64,000 nt of DNA from Falsihalocynthiibacter sp042445055 (GTDB lineage Bacteria > Pseudomonadota > Alphaproteobacteria > Rhodobacterales > Rhodobacteraceae). Positions 45,214-54,771 of the stretch are shown one piece after another. Below the pieces are notes generated by a model, which saw only the letters and a program-made list of their open reading frames with translations, searched no databases and was not told the origin of the DNA. Location: assembly GCF_042445055.1 (NCBI RefSeq), contig NZ_CP170339.1, positions 2,852,001 through 2,916,000 of the forward strand. Direction: 5' to 3'. The position numbers and the translations under genes were made by a program. Numbering within the stretch: position 1 is the stretch's first letter; the number at the start of each line of letters is the position of its first letter.

Positions 45214-46053
45214 ATGGCCTATAAATCCATACTAACGATCGCTACTGACCCTACTACAAGCAATACCGCGTGCGAGTATGCGATGAATATTGCCGCGCAA
45301 CAAAGCGGGCAGCTTACTGTTTTCAGCCTCGGAATAGATCGAACGCAAATTGGATACTATTACGCAGGAGCCAACGCCCTCATCCAACAAGAGACAATTG
45401 AGCGCGCCCAGAAGGACGCGGAGGAAAGCGAAGATTGGGCCCGCAAGAAACTCGACGGGTCACCCTTTGATTGGGCCGTTGATAAAGCTGTCGTGACCTA
45501 TGCGAGCCTCGGACGCCTCGTATCGCTTCATGCGCGCTTTTCTGATGTTGCCGTACTACCCAAACCATATGGCGAGAAACGCGGCGGGCAGGACGAGGCC
45601 CTTCTCGAGGCGTCCCTATTCGAAGGAAACGCGCCGATCATCATGGTCCCCGACGAAGCAAAAACCGATTTCCCGCCGAAACAGATCGTCATCGCGTGGA
45701 ATGAGAGTTCCGAGGCCCTCAATGCAATTCGCGCGGCGCTACCCTTGCTGAAATCGGCGGATAAAGTGAGCATCGCCATCATTGATCCCCCATCCCACGG
45801 CGCCAATCGCTCAGATCCCGGCGCACCGTTGTCGCAAATGCTTTCGCGTCATGGTGTGAATGTCGAGATTTCGGTTCTGGCTAAATCCATGCCCAGCATT
45901 GCGGACGTTTTGTTGCGGCATACGTCCGATGTTGGCGCAGATATGATCGTGATGGGCGCCTATGGCCACTCGCGTTTTCGCGAAGCTATCATGGGAGGAG
46001 CAACGCGCGATATGCTAGAGAAGGCAGTCGTTCCCGTCTTTATGTCGCACTAG
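45214..46053 (+). CDS. Universal stress protein (tandem UspA domains)
   Basis: A 279-residue protein with two Usp folds in tandem; the second ends with the ATP-binding pattern MGAYGHSRFREAIMGGATRDML (G-x2-G-x9-G-S/T). AAGGAGG lies 7 bases upstream of the ATG. It is divergent from ccoN with the FNR box between, suggesting induction under low oxygen. Its stop overlaps that of fnrL by 4 bases. Confidence 0.92.
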   Translation: MAYKSILTIATDPTTSNTACEYAMNIAAQQSGQLTVFSLGIDRTQIGYYYAGANALIQQETIERAQKDAEESEDWARKKLDGSPFDWAVDKAVVTYASLGRLVSLHARFSDVAVLPKPYGEKRGGQDEALLEASLFEGNAPIIMVPDEAKTDFPPKQIVIAWNESSEALNAIRAALPLLKSADKVSIAIIDPPSHGANRSDPGAPLSQMLSRHGVNVEISVLAKSMPSIADVLLRHTSDVGADMIVMGAYGHSRFREAIMGGATRDMLEKAVVPVFMSH

Positions 46054-46784
46054 ACAGACGCGCCGCTGCCTGCTTCGACCATGAGGCGCGGAAAATCGGG
46101 AACGCGAATACGGCGCGTTCCCTCTAATAGGATGACATTCGCTTTTTTGAGCATAGATATCTGGCGGCTGACGGTTTCAATCGTAAGCCCCAGATAGTCG
46201 GCCATCGCTTCACGGGTTAGTGGCAAGTCAAATTCAAGGTTCGCGCGCGAATTTGCGCCCTCAAGCTTCAACGTGCGCTGCGCGATGATGACCAGCAGGC
46301 TCGCGATCTTCTCTCGTGCGGTTTTTCGCCCTAACAATAACATCCATGCCCGCGCGGCGTCCAACTCGTCCAATGTCATTTCAAGAAGGCGCTGCGCAAT
46401 AGCAGGCGTTGAACGTACCATTTCTTCAAACGGCTTCTTGTGGAAACAGCACATGACCAAATCTGTCTTCGCGGTCACATTATATTCCGCAAACTCGCGC
46501 CCAGGACGTCCAACGAAATCGGACGGCAAGAGAAGCCCGACAATCTGGGTGCGGCCGTCTTCCATTGACTGGGTCAACGACGCAACGCCGGACACAATTG
46601 ACGCGACAAAGTTCATTCGGTCGCCTGACCACACAATTGGCTGGCCCGCCTCAAAGTTACGATAATACTTCATCGTATCGAGTTGCCGGAGCTCTTCGCG
46701 CCCGCAATGCGCACAGACCGCCTGCTTGCGGATTGGACAGGCGCTACAGGAGCCAAAATGAAGAGTTCTATCAGTAATGCTCAT
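46050..46784 (-). CDS. fnrL: FnrL-type oxygen-sensing transcriptional regulator
   Basis: A 244-residue Crp/Fnr regulator. The N-terminal cysteines CSACPIRKQAVCAHC are the 4Fe-4S ligands as in FnrL, with another Cys in VMCCFHK of the sensor domain. The C-terminal helix-turn-helix reads LGLTIETVSRQIS, with the Glu and Ser-Arg pair that read TTGAT half-sites. It probably activates the nearby cco genes when oxygen is low. Confidence 0.93.
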   Translation of the reverse strand: MSITDRTLHFGSCSACPIRKQAVCAHCGREELRQLDTMKYYRNFEAGQPIVWSGDRMNFVASIVSGVASLTQSMEDGRTQIVGLLLPSDFVGRPGREFAEYNVTAKTDLVMCCFHKKPFEEMVRSTPAIAQRLLEMTLDELDAARAWMLLLGRKTAREKIASLLVIIAQRTLKLEGANSRANLEFDLPLTREAMADYLGLTIETVSRQISMLKKANVILLEGTRRIRVPDFPRLMVEAGSGASV

Positions 46785-46883
46785 GGCATACTCATTACGT
46801 TAATCAATACGGTTCTATATCCACTACAGCATGCGCGGCGCAGATAATACTTAACATACACGGAATGGACGATTTGACGCGCG

Positions 46884-48485
46884 CTATGCTTTGGTCACGT
46901 TCAAGTCCATCGCCGCGGCAATAAGCCCCTTGGTATATTCTGTCTGTGGATTGTCGAATATTTGCTCTCGGGGGCCAGCCTCGACCACATCACCACTTTT
47001 CATGACGATCACGTTGTGGCTAAGGGCGCGAACGACCTTTAGATCATGACTGATAAAGAGGTAGCCAAGCTGATATTTCTTCTGCAGATGTCGCAATAGG
47101 CCGATGATTTGTTGCTGTACGGTACGGTCAAGCGCCGACGTGGGCTCGTCCAAAACAACCAGCTTTGGGTGCAATATCATCGCGCGCGCGATGGCAATAC
47201 GCTGGCGCTGCCCTCCCGAGAACTCATGTGGATAACGATCAATCGTGGCTGGGTTTAACCCAACCTCAACCATCATTTCGCGCACAAGTTCCATCGGGTC
47301 ACGGCCCTGCCCCACATCGTGAATCGCCAATCCTTCGGCGATAATCTGACCGGCGGTCATACGTGGCGATAGCGATCCAAACGGATCTTGAAAGACAATC
47401 TGCATATCGCGCCTGAGCGGCGTCATCTCACGATTTCTGAGCGCATCAATTGCACGCCCATCAAACTCTATTCCGCCCTCTGATTGAATAAGCCGCATAA
47501 TCGCTAGCGCCAGCGTGGTTTTCCCAGAACCTGACTCGCCGACAATACCAAGCGTCTCACCCGCGCGCACCGTTAGGCTGGCTTGATTGACAGCTTTGAT
47601 ATGCCCGACAGTACGTCGCAGCAGTCCTTTTTGAATGGGGAACCAAATGCGCAGATCCTTGGTTTGCACAAGTTTCTTCGCATCTTCAGGAATTGGATCG
47701 GGCTGGCCCGTCGGCTCTGCGGCCAGTAGCTCTTGGGTGTAGGGATGCTGGGGATTGTCGAAAATCTTGGCGGTCGGGCCTGTTTCAACCACCTCGCCGT
47801 GACGCATCACTACAACGCGATCCGCGATCTTGCGCACTATGCCGAGGTCATGGGTAATAAAGAGCAGACTCATGTTCTCGCTCTTTTTCAAACCTGCCAG
47901 AAGTTCTAGGATTTGGGCCTGAATCGTCACATCAAGTGCTGTCGTCGGTTCATCCGCAATCAGAAGTTCAGGACCATTTGCCAAGGCCATCGCGATCATG
48001 ACGCGCTGGCGCTGGCCGCCCGAAAGCTGGTGCGGATAGGCGTTCAATCGCCCCGCGGGGTCAGAAATACCGACCTTCTCCAAGAGCTCAATCACACGGT
48101 CCTGCGCGGCCTTACCAGTTAGCCCCTGATGAAGAGCGATCCCCTCTACAAGTTGCTTTTCGATTGTGTGAAGCGGGTTGAGCGATGTCATCGGCTCTTG
48201 GAAGATAAAGCTGATGTCGTTACCCCGCACGCGCCGCAACTCGGCATCCGTTGTGCCTATCATTTCCTTGCCTCGGTATTTCACCGAGCCGGAAACATGC
48301 GCATTATCCGCTAACAGAGACACGGTCGAAAGTGCGGTCACAGACTTGCCAGAGCCGGACTCACCCACAAGGGCCACAGTCTCGCCTTGCTTCACCTCAA
48401 AGGAAACGCCCTTCACGGCCTCAACGCGCTCTCCTTCTTGGGTAAAGGAAACCCTAAGATCTCGGACCTCAAGTGCCGCACTCAT
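46884..48485 (-). CDS. yejF: Peptide ABC transporter ATP-binding protein (YejF-like)
   Basis: A 533-residue double ABC ATPase. The two halves each have GESGSGKS/T Walker A loops and LSGGQRQRVMIAMAL / FSGGQRQRIAIARAM signatures, with LLIADEPTTALD and LVVLDEPTSALD as Walker B. Such fused ATPases serve oligopeptide or microcin C-type importers. It overlaps yejE by 4 bases at the end of a minus-strand operon yejA-yejB-yejE-yejF. Confidence 0.92.
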   Translation of the reverse strand: MSAALEVRDLRVSFTQEGERVEAVKGVSFEVKQGETVALVGESGSGKSVTALSTVSLLADNAHVSGSVKYRGKEMIGTTDAELRRVRGNDISFIFQEPMTSLNPLHTIEKQLVEGIALHQGLTGKAAQDRVIELLEKVGISDPAGRLNAYPHQLSGGQRQRVMIAMALANGPELLIADEPTTALDVTIQAQILELLAGLKKSENMSLLFITHDLGIVRKIADRVVVMRHGEVVETGPTAKIFDNPQHPYTQELLAAEPTGQPDPIPEDAKKLVQTKDLRIWFPIQKGLLRRTVGHIKAVNQASLTVRAGETLGIVGESGSGKTTLALAIMRLIQSEGGIEFDGRAIDALRNREMTPLRRDMQIVFQDPFGSLSPRMTAGQIIAEGLAIHDVGQGRDPMELVREMMVEVGLNPATIDRYPHEFSGGQRQRIAIARAMILHPKLVVLDEPTSALDRTVQQQIIGLLRHLQKKYQLGYLFISHDLKVVRALSHNVIVMKSGDVVEAGPREQIFDNPQTEYTKGLIAAAMDLNVTKA

Positions 48486-49588
48486 TGGAATACCTTTCTT
48501 GGATCAAATGCGTCGCGGATACCTTCGAAGATGAACACAAGCAGAGACAGCATGATGGTGAATGTAAAGAACGCGGTAAACGCCAGCCATGGCGCCTGTA
48601 GGTTCTGCTTTGCTTGCTGGGTCAGCTCGCCGAGGGACGGCGCCGAAGACGGAAGGCCATAGCCCAAAAAGTCCAGCCCAGCGAGGCTTCCGATCGTACC
48701 CGTAATGATGAAGGGCATGAGCGTAAGCGTCGCCACCATCGCATTTGGCAGCATGTGGCGGAACATGATCACAGTATTTGAAACGCCAAGCGCCCGCGCG
48801 GCACGCACATATTCAAAGTTACGCGCACGCAAGAACTCCGCTCGCACAACGCCCACAAGGGCCGGCCATCCAAACAGGATCATTACAAAAACCAAGAGCC
48901 AGAAACTTCGCCCCAGAATCGCAAACAAAATGATGATGACGTACAGGCTCGGCGTAGAGCCCCATATCTCAAGAATACGTTGGAATATGAGGTCAACACG
49001 CCCACCAAAATACCCCTGAACAGCACCAGCGGCGATACCCAGAATGGATGATATTCCCGTCACGATGAGCGTAAACAGTATTGACAATCGGAACCCGTAT
49101 ATCACGCGCGCGGCAACGTCACGCTTGGTATCGTCAGTCCCGAGCCAGTTGTAGCGATCAGGCGGCGACGGGGCGGCGCCCGGGCGATCAACCTGATTTC
49201 GATAATTGTTAGGAATGATCGGCCAAATCATCCAGCCTTTGTCAATTTTCTCGCCAGCGATCTCGCCATCTTCGGCGTCTTTCATTGTCTCTTGCGGGGT
49301 ATCAAAGCAATCCAGATGCCCGCCAGTCTTAATGAGGCATTCTTGACTATCCCAAGCGTAATCCGCCGCAACGGGCAGGTCCCCGCCAAAGGTTGTCTCG
49401 GGATACACTTTAAATATCGGCATATAGTAGCCGCCTTGATACTTAACGAGGATCGGTTTGTCGTTGGCGATGAACTCCGCAAACAGTGAGATGCCAAAGA
49501 GCACGCTGAAAATAATCAGCGAGTAGAACGCCCGACGATTTTTGCGAAAGTTCGCCCAGCGGCGCTTGTTAAGAGGAGAAAGTTTCAC
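48482..49588 (-). CDS. yejE: Peptide ABC transporter permease (YejE-like)
   Basis: A 368-residue DppC-type permease with a long periplasmic loop after the first helix, typical of YejE. The EAA loop region is RARNFEYVRAARALGVSNTVI. Sequence after helix one contains the KPILVKYQGGYY segment that is well conserved in YejE. It begins with GTG, 2 bases after the yejB stop. It forms the channel with YejB. Confidence 0.92.
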   Translation of the reverse strand: MKLSPLNKRRWANFRKNRRAFYSLIIFSVLFGISLFAEFIANDKPILVKYQGGYYMPIFKVYPETTFGGDLPVAADYAWDSQECLIKTGGHLDCFDTPQETMKDAEDGEIAGEKIDKGWMIWPIIPNNYRNQVDRPGAAPSPPDRYNWLGTDDTKRDVAARVIYGFRLSILFTLIVTGISSILGIAAGAVQGYFGGRVDLIFQRILEIWGSTPSLYVIIILFAILGRSFWLLVFVMILFGWPALVGVVRAEFLRARNFEYVRAARALGVSNTVIMFRHMLPNAMVATLTLMPFIITGTIGSLAGLDFLGYGLPSSAPSLGELTQQAKQNLQAPWLAFTAFFTFTIMLSLLVFIFEGIRDAFDPRKVFQ

Positions 49589-49590
49589 GA

Positions 49591-50682
49591 CTATTCTCCT
49601 CGGCTTTCAAAGTCGATCCGCGGATCAACGAAAACATACATGAGGTCCGAGAGAATCCCGATCACAAGCCCGATCAAACCGAAGAAAAACAGCGTTCCAA
49701 ACACCAATGCGTAGTCACGTTTTACAGCCGCCTCAAAACCCAAACGCCCTAGCCCGTCGAGCGAGAAAATCGTTTCGATAATCACTGAGCCCGTCAGGAA
49801 CACGGATAGGAAGAGCGCTGGGAAGCCGGCGATCACAATCAGCATCGCGTTGCGGAACACGTGGCCATACAAGACCCTCGATTCCGAAAGCCCCTTGGCA
49901 CGGGCCGTCACCACATACTGTTTGCGGATCTCATCAAGGAAACTGTTTTTCGTAAGCAATGTAAGCCCCGCAAAGGAAGCAATCGTCATTGCCACTGTCG
50001 GAAGTGCGATGTGCCAGAAGTAATCCAGAATTTTGCCAACGAGGCTCAGACTCTCGAAATTATCCGAAGTCAGGCCGCGCAGCGGGAAAATCTGCCAATA
50101 AGAACCACCAGCAAAGAGTACGATCAACAGGATCGCAATCAGGAAGCCGGGCAAAGCATAGGCAACGATGATGATCCCGCTGGTCACGGTGTCAAATCGA
50201 CTGCCGTCACGCACAGCTTTGCGAATCCCGAGTGGTATCGAAATAACATAGGCGATCAACGTCGACCAAAGCCCAAGTGATATTGATACCGGAAGCTTGT
50301 CCCACACAAGATCAAGAACCTTGCGGTCATGGTTGTAACTCTCGCCGAAGTCAAAGCGGATATAGTTCCACATCATGCTAAAGAACCGTTCGACCGGCGG
50401 TTTATCAAAGCCGAACTGCTTCTCCAGCTCCGCAATTGCCTCAGGCGGAAGGCCACGCGCGCCTACATATTTACTATCCCCCTCAAGAGAAGTGTCGCCC
50501 ATTCCGGCATCACCCCCCGTGCCCGAGATTGATTGAAACACATCCCCCTCGCCCTCTAGCTCGGCGAGGATTTGCTCGATGGGTCCACCGGGGACAAACT
50601 GGGTTAATGTAAAATTAACCACCATAACACCGAACAGCGTTGGAATAATCAGCAAAAGCCGACGAAGTATATAGGCACCCAT
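49591..50682 (-). CDS. yejB: Peptide ABC transporter permease (YejB-like)
   Basis: A 363-residue DppB-type permease with about six helices. The N-terminal MGAYILRRLLLIIPTLFGV is the family start, and a periplasmic insertion of about 70 residues follows the first helix. The EAA loop is VVTARAKGLSESRVLYGHVF. It lies 13 bases after yejA and 2 bases before yejE. Confidence 0.92.
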   Translation of the reverse strand: MGAYILRRLLLIIPTLFGVMVVNFTLTQFVPGGPIEQILAELEGEGDVFQSISGTGGDAGMGDTSLEGDSKYVGARGLPPEAIAELEKQFGFDKPPVERFFSMMWNYIRFDFGESYNHDRKVLDLVWDKLPVSISLGLWSTLIAYVISIPLGIRKAVRDGSRFDTVTSGIIIVAYALPGFLIAILLIVLFAGGSYWQIFPLRGLTSDNFESLSLVGKILDYFWHIALPTVAMTIASFAGLTLLTKNSFLDEIRKQYVVTARAKGLSESRVLYGHVFRNAMLIVIAGFPALFLSVFLTGSVIIETIFSLDGLGRLGFEAAVKRDYALVFGTLFFFGLIGLVIGILSDLMYVFVDPRIDFESRGE

Positions 50683-50695
50683 GTGTGTTCCCCGA

Positions 50696-52606
50696 CTACT
50701 TTATTGCGCCAGAGGCAAGTAGCTCTTGGTAACGGTCCTGATCAACCCACCAATAATCAAGATAGCCCGGATCATATGGCGCAACTGGGTCGGGATGGCG
50801 ATAATAGTCGAAATAGGCATAGGTATGCACATCTTTATACCACTGTAGCACAACGTATTTCTCGGCCCGTAGTACACGATCAAGCGCGCGAACCGCGACA
50901 TGCAACTCTTCGCGCGTTTCGGCGTTGCGAATGACCTCAATCAGTGCGTCGATACCTTCGCTGCTGATGCCTGCGGGGTTAAAAATGCTCTCGGCTGCGG
51001 TCAGGCTTCCGAATTGCTGTAACAAGCCATCGCCGGGTTCATATCCTCCGCCCTCGTGCGCGGTGATAACATCATAGTCAAAGGTCTGACGAAGCTCGCT
51101 AAACTGCGCCGGATCGACGCGATTCAAGCGGGCGTTCACGCCAAGTGCGCGCAAATTCTCGACATATGGCGAAATCACACGGTCAAACGACGGGGACCGC
51201 TCAAGGAACTCAACATCAAGCGTTTCGCCATCCGCGTTGCGGCGGAGCCCATCGCTGCCGACAATCCAGCCGGCCTCGTCCAAGAGCGCCGAAGCCTTGC
51301 GTAGATTACCGCGATCCAGCTTGCGCGCTCCGGAAACAGGCGACATCACGGCGGGTTCTGTGAACACTTCTGGACGGAGCTTGTCTCGAATGGATTCAAG
51401 CAAGGCCAGTTCTTCGCCTTCTGGCAATCCGGTTGCTGCTAGCTCTGAATTTTCCCAGAATGAATTTACACGCTCGTACAATCCGTAAAACAGCGTCTCG
51501 TTTGACCATTCAAAATTGAACATCAACGCCAATGCCTCACGAACTCGGATGTCGCCAAATTTCTTGGCGCGCTCACCACGTTGATTGAAAACAAACGCCT
51601 GCCCCGAAGCAATGGTGCCGTCGGCAACCTCTTCTTGAACGATGGTTCCGTTACTCACCGCTGGGAAATCATATCCCGTTGCCCATGTCTTAGAGGTATT
51701 CTCAATGCGGAACCGAACCACACCTGATTTCAAGGCCTCGAACGCGGCGGTATCGTCGCCAAAGTACTCAATGCGAATGGTATCAAAGTTGCTGCGTCCG
51801 ATATTGATCGGCAAGTCGGCACCCCAATAGTCTGGGTTGCGCACATATGTAAGACGACGCCCAACTTCTGTTTCGCCGCGCATATATGGCCCAGAGCCAA
51901 GCGGCGTGGTCAAACGGGATTCGTCCAGAATGGCGCCAGTTTCCTCAAACCAGCTACTCTGGAAAATGGGGAGCCCGCCAACGGTCTGAATAATCTCTCG
52001 TTTTGCAGCGTCCTCTTGAAAGTAAAACTTGATCGTATGCTCATCGATAATCTCGACCTTCTCAACTTGCGTTGACAATACCGCACGATACGAGGTCAGC
52101 CCCTCTTTCAGGAACAGATTGTAGACAAATTCTACATCCTTGGTGGTAACTGGCGACCCATCCGAGAACTTCGCCTCGGGGCGCAAGTAAAAGGTAACCC
52201 AAGATTTATCGGCCGGATACTCTATGGACTCGGCCAACAACCCGTAGCTTGCGCCAATCTCGTCCCCCACACTCGTCAACAGTGATTCATACATCACAGT
52301 CGAAAGCGCGCCTCCGGACCCCTTGCGCGAATAGGGGTTCATGGAATCAAATGAACCGACAAGCGCCAATGACATCTCGCCCCCCTTGGGCGCATCAGGA
52401 TTTACGTAAGATAGGTGCTCAAAATCCTCAGCGTATTTCAACTCTCCGAATGTCGAGATACCGTGGCTTTTGATGACGTCCTGTGCATGAGCTGCGACAG
52501 TTCCCCAAAAGACAATTATCGCGGACAACAACATCGCCGCTGCCAACGATCGTTCACGCGTTACGCTGATTGCCTTGGCCTGATGGACGCGAGAGCTCTG
52601 AGACAT
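50696..52606 (-). CDS. yejA: Extracellular peptide-binding protein (YejA-like)
   Basis: A 636-residue SBP_bac_5 family protein. A signal peptide ending about AAHA is followed by SHGISTFGELKYAEDFEHLSY, typical of YejA. It captures oligopeptides for YejBEF. GGAGG lies 5-6 bases before the ATG at 52606, so the longer frame to 52681 is rejected. It is first in the operon; the 178 bases upstream are free of genes and include the terminator of the next cytochrome gene. Confidence 0.9.
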   Translation of the reverse strand: MSQSSRVHQAKAISVTRERSLAAAMLLSAIIVFWGTVAAHAQDVIKSHGISTFGELKYAEDFEHLSYVNPDAPKGGEMSLALVGSFDSMNPYSRKGSGGALSTVMYESLLTSVGDEIGASYGLLAESIEYPADKSWVTFYLRPEAKFSDGSPVTTKDVEFVYNLFLKEGLTSYRAVLSTQVEKVEIIDEHTIKFYFQEDAAKREIIQTVGGLPIFQSSWFEETGAILDESRLTTPLGSGPYMRGETEVGRRLTYVRNPDYWGADLPINIGRSNFDTIRIEYFGDDTAAFEALKSGVVRFRIENTSKTWATGYDFPAVSNGTIVQEEVADGTIASGQAFVFNQRGERAKKFGDIRVREALALMFNFEWSNETLFYGLYERVNSFWENSELAATGLPEGEELALLESIRDKLRPEVFTEPAVMSPVSGARKLDRGNLRKASALLDEAGWIVGSDGLRRNADGETLDVEFLERSPSFDRVISPYVENLRALGVNARLNRVDPAQFSELRQTFDYDVITAHEGGGYEPGDGLLQQFGSLTAAESIFNPAGISSEGIDALIEVIRNAETREELHVAVRALDRVLRAEKYVVLQWYKDVHTYAYFDYYRHPDPVAPYDPGYLDYWWVDQDRYQELLASGAIK

Positions 52607-52730
52607 GCTTATCCTCCGTACGCATTTTGCGATTGAGTTTATTATTGTTGGTAACAGCCTAATTACCCCGAGGATCAACATTCAAGTTGAGATTCCGTGA
52701 ACAAGCGTGAAATTGCGAAAAAACAGCAAA

Positions 52731-52759
52731 AAGGGCCGCTCCATTTCTGGGCGGCCCTT
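52731..52759 (-). terminator. Intrinsic terminator of the cytochrome c gene
   Basis: AAGGGCCGC at 52731-52739 and GCGGCCCTT at 52751-52759 form a perfect 9-bp stem with an 11-base loop. On the minus strand it is followed by a T-rich run (the A-rich stretch 52717-52730 on plus). It lies 25 bases after the cytochrome stop. Confidence 0.85.
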
Positions 52760-52784
52760 CGAATTCTAAAACTATGGCGAATAA

Positions 52785-53309
52785 TTAGCCGCCGAGTGTT
52801 TCAAGATACGCAATCAGGTTTGCGCGATCTTCTGCTTTTTTCAAGCCAGCAAAGCCCATTTTGGTGCCAGGTGCGTAACCTTTGGGGTTCTCAACGAAAC
52901 CGTCGAGAGCTTCTGGTGTCCAAGCCCCATCCATTTCGACAAGAGCGTTAGAGAAGCTAAAGCCAGGCTCAGCACCAATGTCGCGGCCAACAATCGCGTG
53001 AAGCGTTGGGCCTGTGCCATTCGCGCCAGCTTCAACTTTGTGGCATGCTTTACATTTACCGAATACACGCTCGCCTTTGCCTACATCAGCAGAAGCAAGC
53101 AATTCTTCGAGGCTTGGGCCTTCTTCGGCCGTCTCTGTGGCGCCATCGGATTCTGTTTCAATCAAATAGCCTTGCTTGGCGTGATCATCCCCATGCGAGC
53201 TCCCGCCAGTGTGGTACAGAGCTTCAGCAGCCCAAGAACCCAAAAGGAAAACCAGTAGCGCCCCGCAAAAGGCACCGATTACTTTAGTCATAGTCATTGT
53301 GTCGAACAT
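52785..53309 (-). CDS. Membrane-anchored cytochrome c (CycM-like)
   Basis: A 174-residue cytochrome with an uncleaved N-terminal anchor helix (about 9-30; VIGAFCGALLVFLLGSW) and a class I cytochrome c domain (about 75-174). The heme motif is CKACH, and the Met ligand is probably in GTKMGF. It resembles cytochrome c552/cy proteins that shuttle electrons from the bc1 complex to aa3 or cbb3 oxidase, which suits the nearby cco genes. The ATG at 53309 is preferred; 53321 is possible. Confidence 0.88.
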   Translation of the reverse strand: MFDTMTMTKVIGAFCGALLVFLLGSWAAEALYHTGGSSHGDDHAKQGYLIETESDGATETAEEGPSLEELLASADVGKGERVFGKCKACHKVEAGANGTGPTLHAIVGRDIGAEPGFSFSNALVEMDGAWTPEALDGFVENPKGYAPGTKMGFAGLKKAEDRANLIAYLETLGG

Positions 53310-53430
53310 GTCGCGTTCCATCTCGATCGAAGGTTGGGGATTGTGTATCCTCTTCCATAAGCAAAGAGCAAGATGTAGTTACCGCGACGAAACGCCCTTT
53401 TTTGAAAAAATCCGCCCAGAGTGCCATAAA

Positions 53431-54270
53431 ATGACAAAAATTATCTCTTATCAGGGTGAACCTGGATCATATTCACACCAAGCATGTCGTGAATCCTACC
53501 CTAATTATGAGCCCCTCCCCTGCGCGACATTTGAATCAGCGGTCGAGGCCGTTCGCCGAGGAGAGGCCGATTTGGGCATGATCGGGGTCGAGAATTCCAC
53601 TTACGGTCGCGTTGCGGATGTACACTCTTTGCTACCCACGAGCGGGCTACACATTGTGGACGAGGCCTTCGTGCGCGTTCACATAAACCTGTTGGCGGTT
53701 CCGGGCACCAAACTAAGCGACGTTAAGCGTGTGCGCAGTATGTCTATCCTGCTGGGGCAATGCCGCGGGTTCTTGCGAGAGCATAACCTGAACACGCTGA
53801 ATTGGTCTGACAATGCCGCCGCCGCGCGCGATGTCGCGGCTCTTGCCGATCCAACGGAAGCCGCTCTTGCGAGTGAGTTGGCGGGCGAAATCTACGGCCT
53901 CGACGTTCTTGCGCGCAAAATCGAGGATGAGGGTAACAACACTACCCGTTTTCTCGTTATGGCCCGCGAACCCAACCTTACACGCCGCGGCAAAGAAGGC
54001 ATGATGACCAGCTTTGTTTTCCGCGTGCGCAACATTCCCGCCGCGCTCTACAAAGCAATGGGCGGATTTGCGACGAATGGTGTGAACATGACCAAGCTTG
54101 AGAGCTATATGGTCGGCGGCCACTTCACCGCGACACAATTCTACGCAGAAATTGAAGGCCACCCTGATGATCGCAGCGTACAGTTAGCGATGGAGGAGTT
54201 GGATTACTTCACCGATCATTTGGCGCTCTTGGGCGTTTACCCCGCCGCATCGCGCCGCCACAAGCCCTAG
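53431..54270 (+). CDS. pheA: Prephenate dehydratase
   Basis: A 279-residue enzyme converting prephenate to phenylpyruvate in phenylalanine synthesis. The catalytic domain starts ISYQGEPGSYSHQA and contains NNTTRFLVMAR with the catalytic Thr-Arg-Phe. The C-terminal ACT domain (about 195-275) has KLESYMVGG, so the Arg-Pro of the usual phenylalanine-binding ESRP motif is missing. There is no chorismate mutase domain. The ATG at 53431 matches the family start. It is convergent with the SRPBCC gene, overlapping by 4 bases. Confidence 0.93.
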   Translation: MTKIISYQGEPGSYSHQACRESYPNYEPLPCATFESAVEAVRRGEADLGMIGVENSTYGRVADVHSLLPTSGLHIVDEAFVRVHINLLAVPGTKLSDVKRVRSMSILLGQCRGFLREHNLNTLNWSDNAAAARDVAALADPTEAALASELAGEIYGLDVLARKIEDEGNNTTRFLVMAREPNLTRRGKEGMMTSFVFRVRNIPAALYKAMGGFATNGVNMTKLESYMVGGHFTATQFYAEIEGHPDDRSVQLAMEELDYFTDHLALLGVYPAASRRHKP

Positions 54271-54740
54271 ATAAGCCGACCTGTTTGGAAGCCATCCTCA
54301 AGCTCTTGGGCCAATTTGCCGATACGCTTGAGGAACTTCTGCTGCAGACGCTTTCGGGCAATTTTCAATGATTGCAGAACCAATCGCGCCGAGAGCGTTT
54401 TTGCCTTGGTATCCACAGCAATCTTGAGGCGCGTGCGTTTTTTGGAAAGCGGAACCACGTCCACGACTGCCGTCCCATGAATTCCACCACAAATCCCCTC
54501 AACGATGTATCCGTGATTGGCTGTGATTTCGATTAGCCGAGTTGTGGCGTTGCGCGGTTTGTTCCGAAACACAAAGCGCATTTTCCACCCTTTGAGCGCG
54601 CCGTCCAAGTCGGATTGCGCAAGCGGCTGAACTTCGAGCCCACGACGAAGCGCCGCACGCTCCATATGCGCAAAATCGGAAACGGCACGAAATACGAGAT
54701 CAACAGGGGCTTCGATATCTTTAATGGCTTCAAATTTCAT
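54267..54740 (-). CDS. SRPBCC (START-like) domain protein
   Basis: A 157-residue protein with the START/Bet v1-like fold: N-terminal IEAPVDLVFRAVSDFAHMERA and a C-terminal amphipathic helix. These proteins bind hydrophobic ligands. No signal peptide or catalytic motif is evident. Function cannot be assigned further. It ends overlapping pheA. Confidence 0.8.
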   Translation of the reverse strand: MKFEAIKDIEAPVDLVFRAVSDFAHMERAALRRGLEVQPLAQSDLDGALKGWKMRFVFRNKPRNATTRLIEITANHGYIVEGICGGIHGTAVVDVVPLSKKRTRLKIAVDTKAKTLSARLVLQSLKIARKRLQQKFLKRIGKLAQELEDGFQTGRLI

Positions 54741-54771
54741 CTAGCGGCATCCTTCGTCGCTATTTCTTGCC

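Noticed and set aside
46791..46807. Possible FNR site just upstream of fnrL
   Set aside because: Only one half-site (TTGAT) fits; the other half does not match, and it would sit almost on the ribosome binding region.
53390..53415. TTTTTTGAAAAAA palindrome upstream of pheA
   Set aside because: A homopolymer symmetry too AT-rich and short to call a terminator, with no GC stem.
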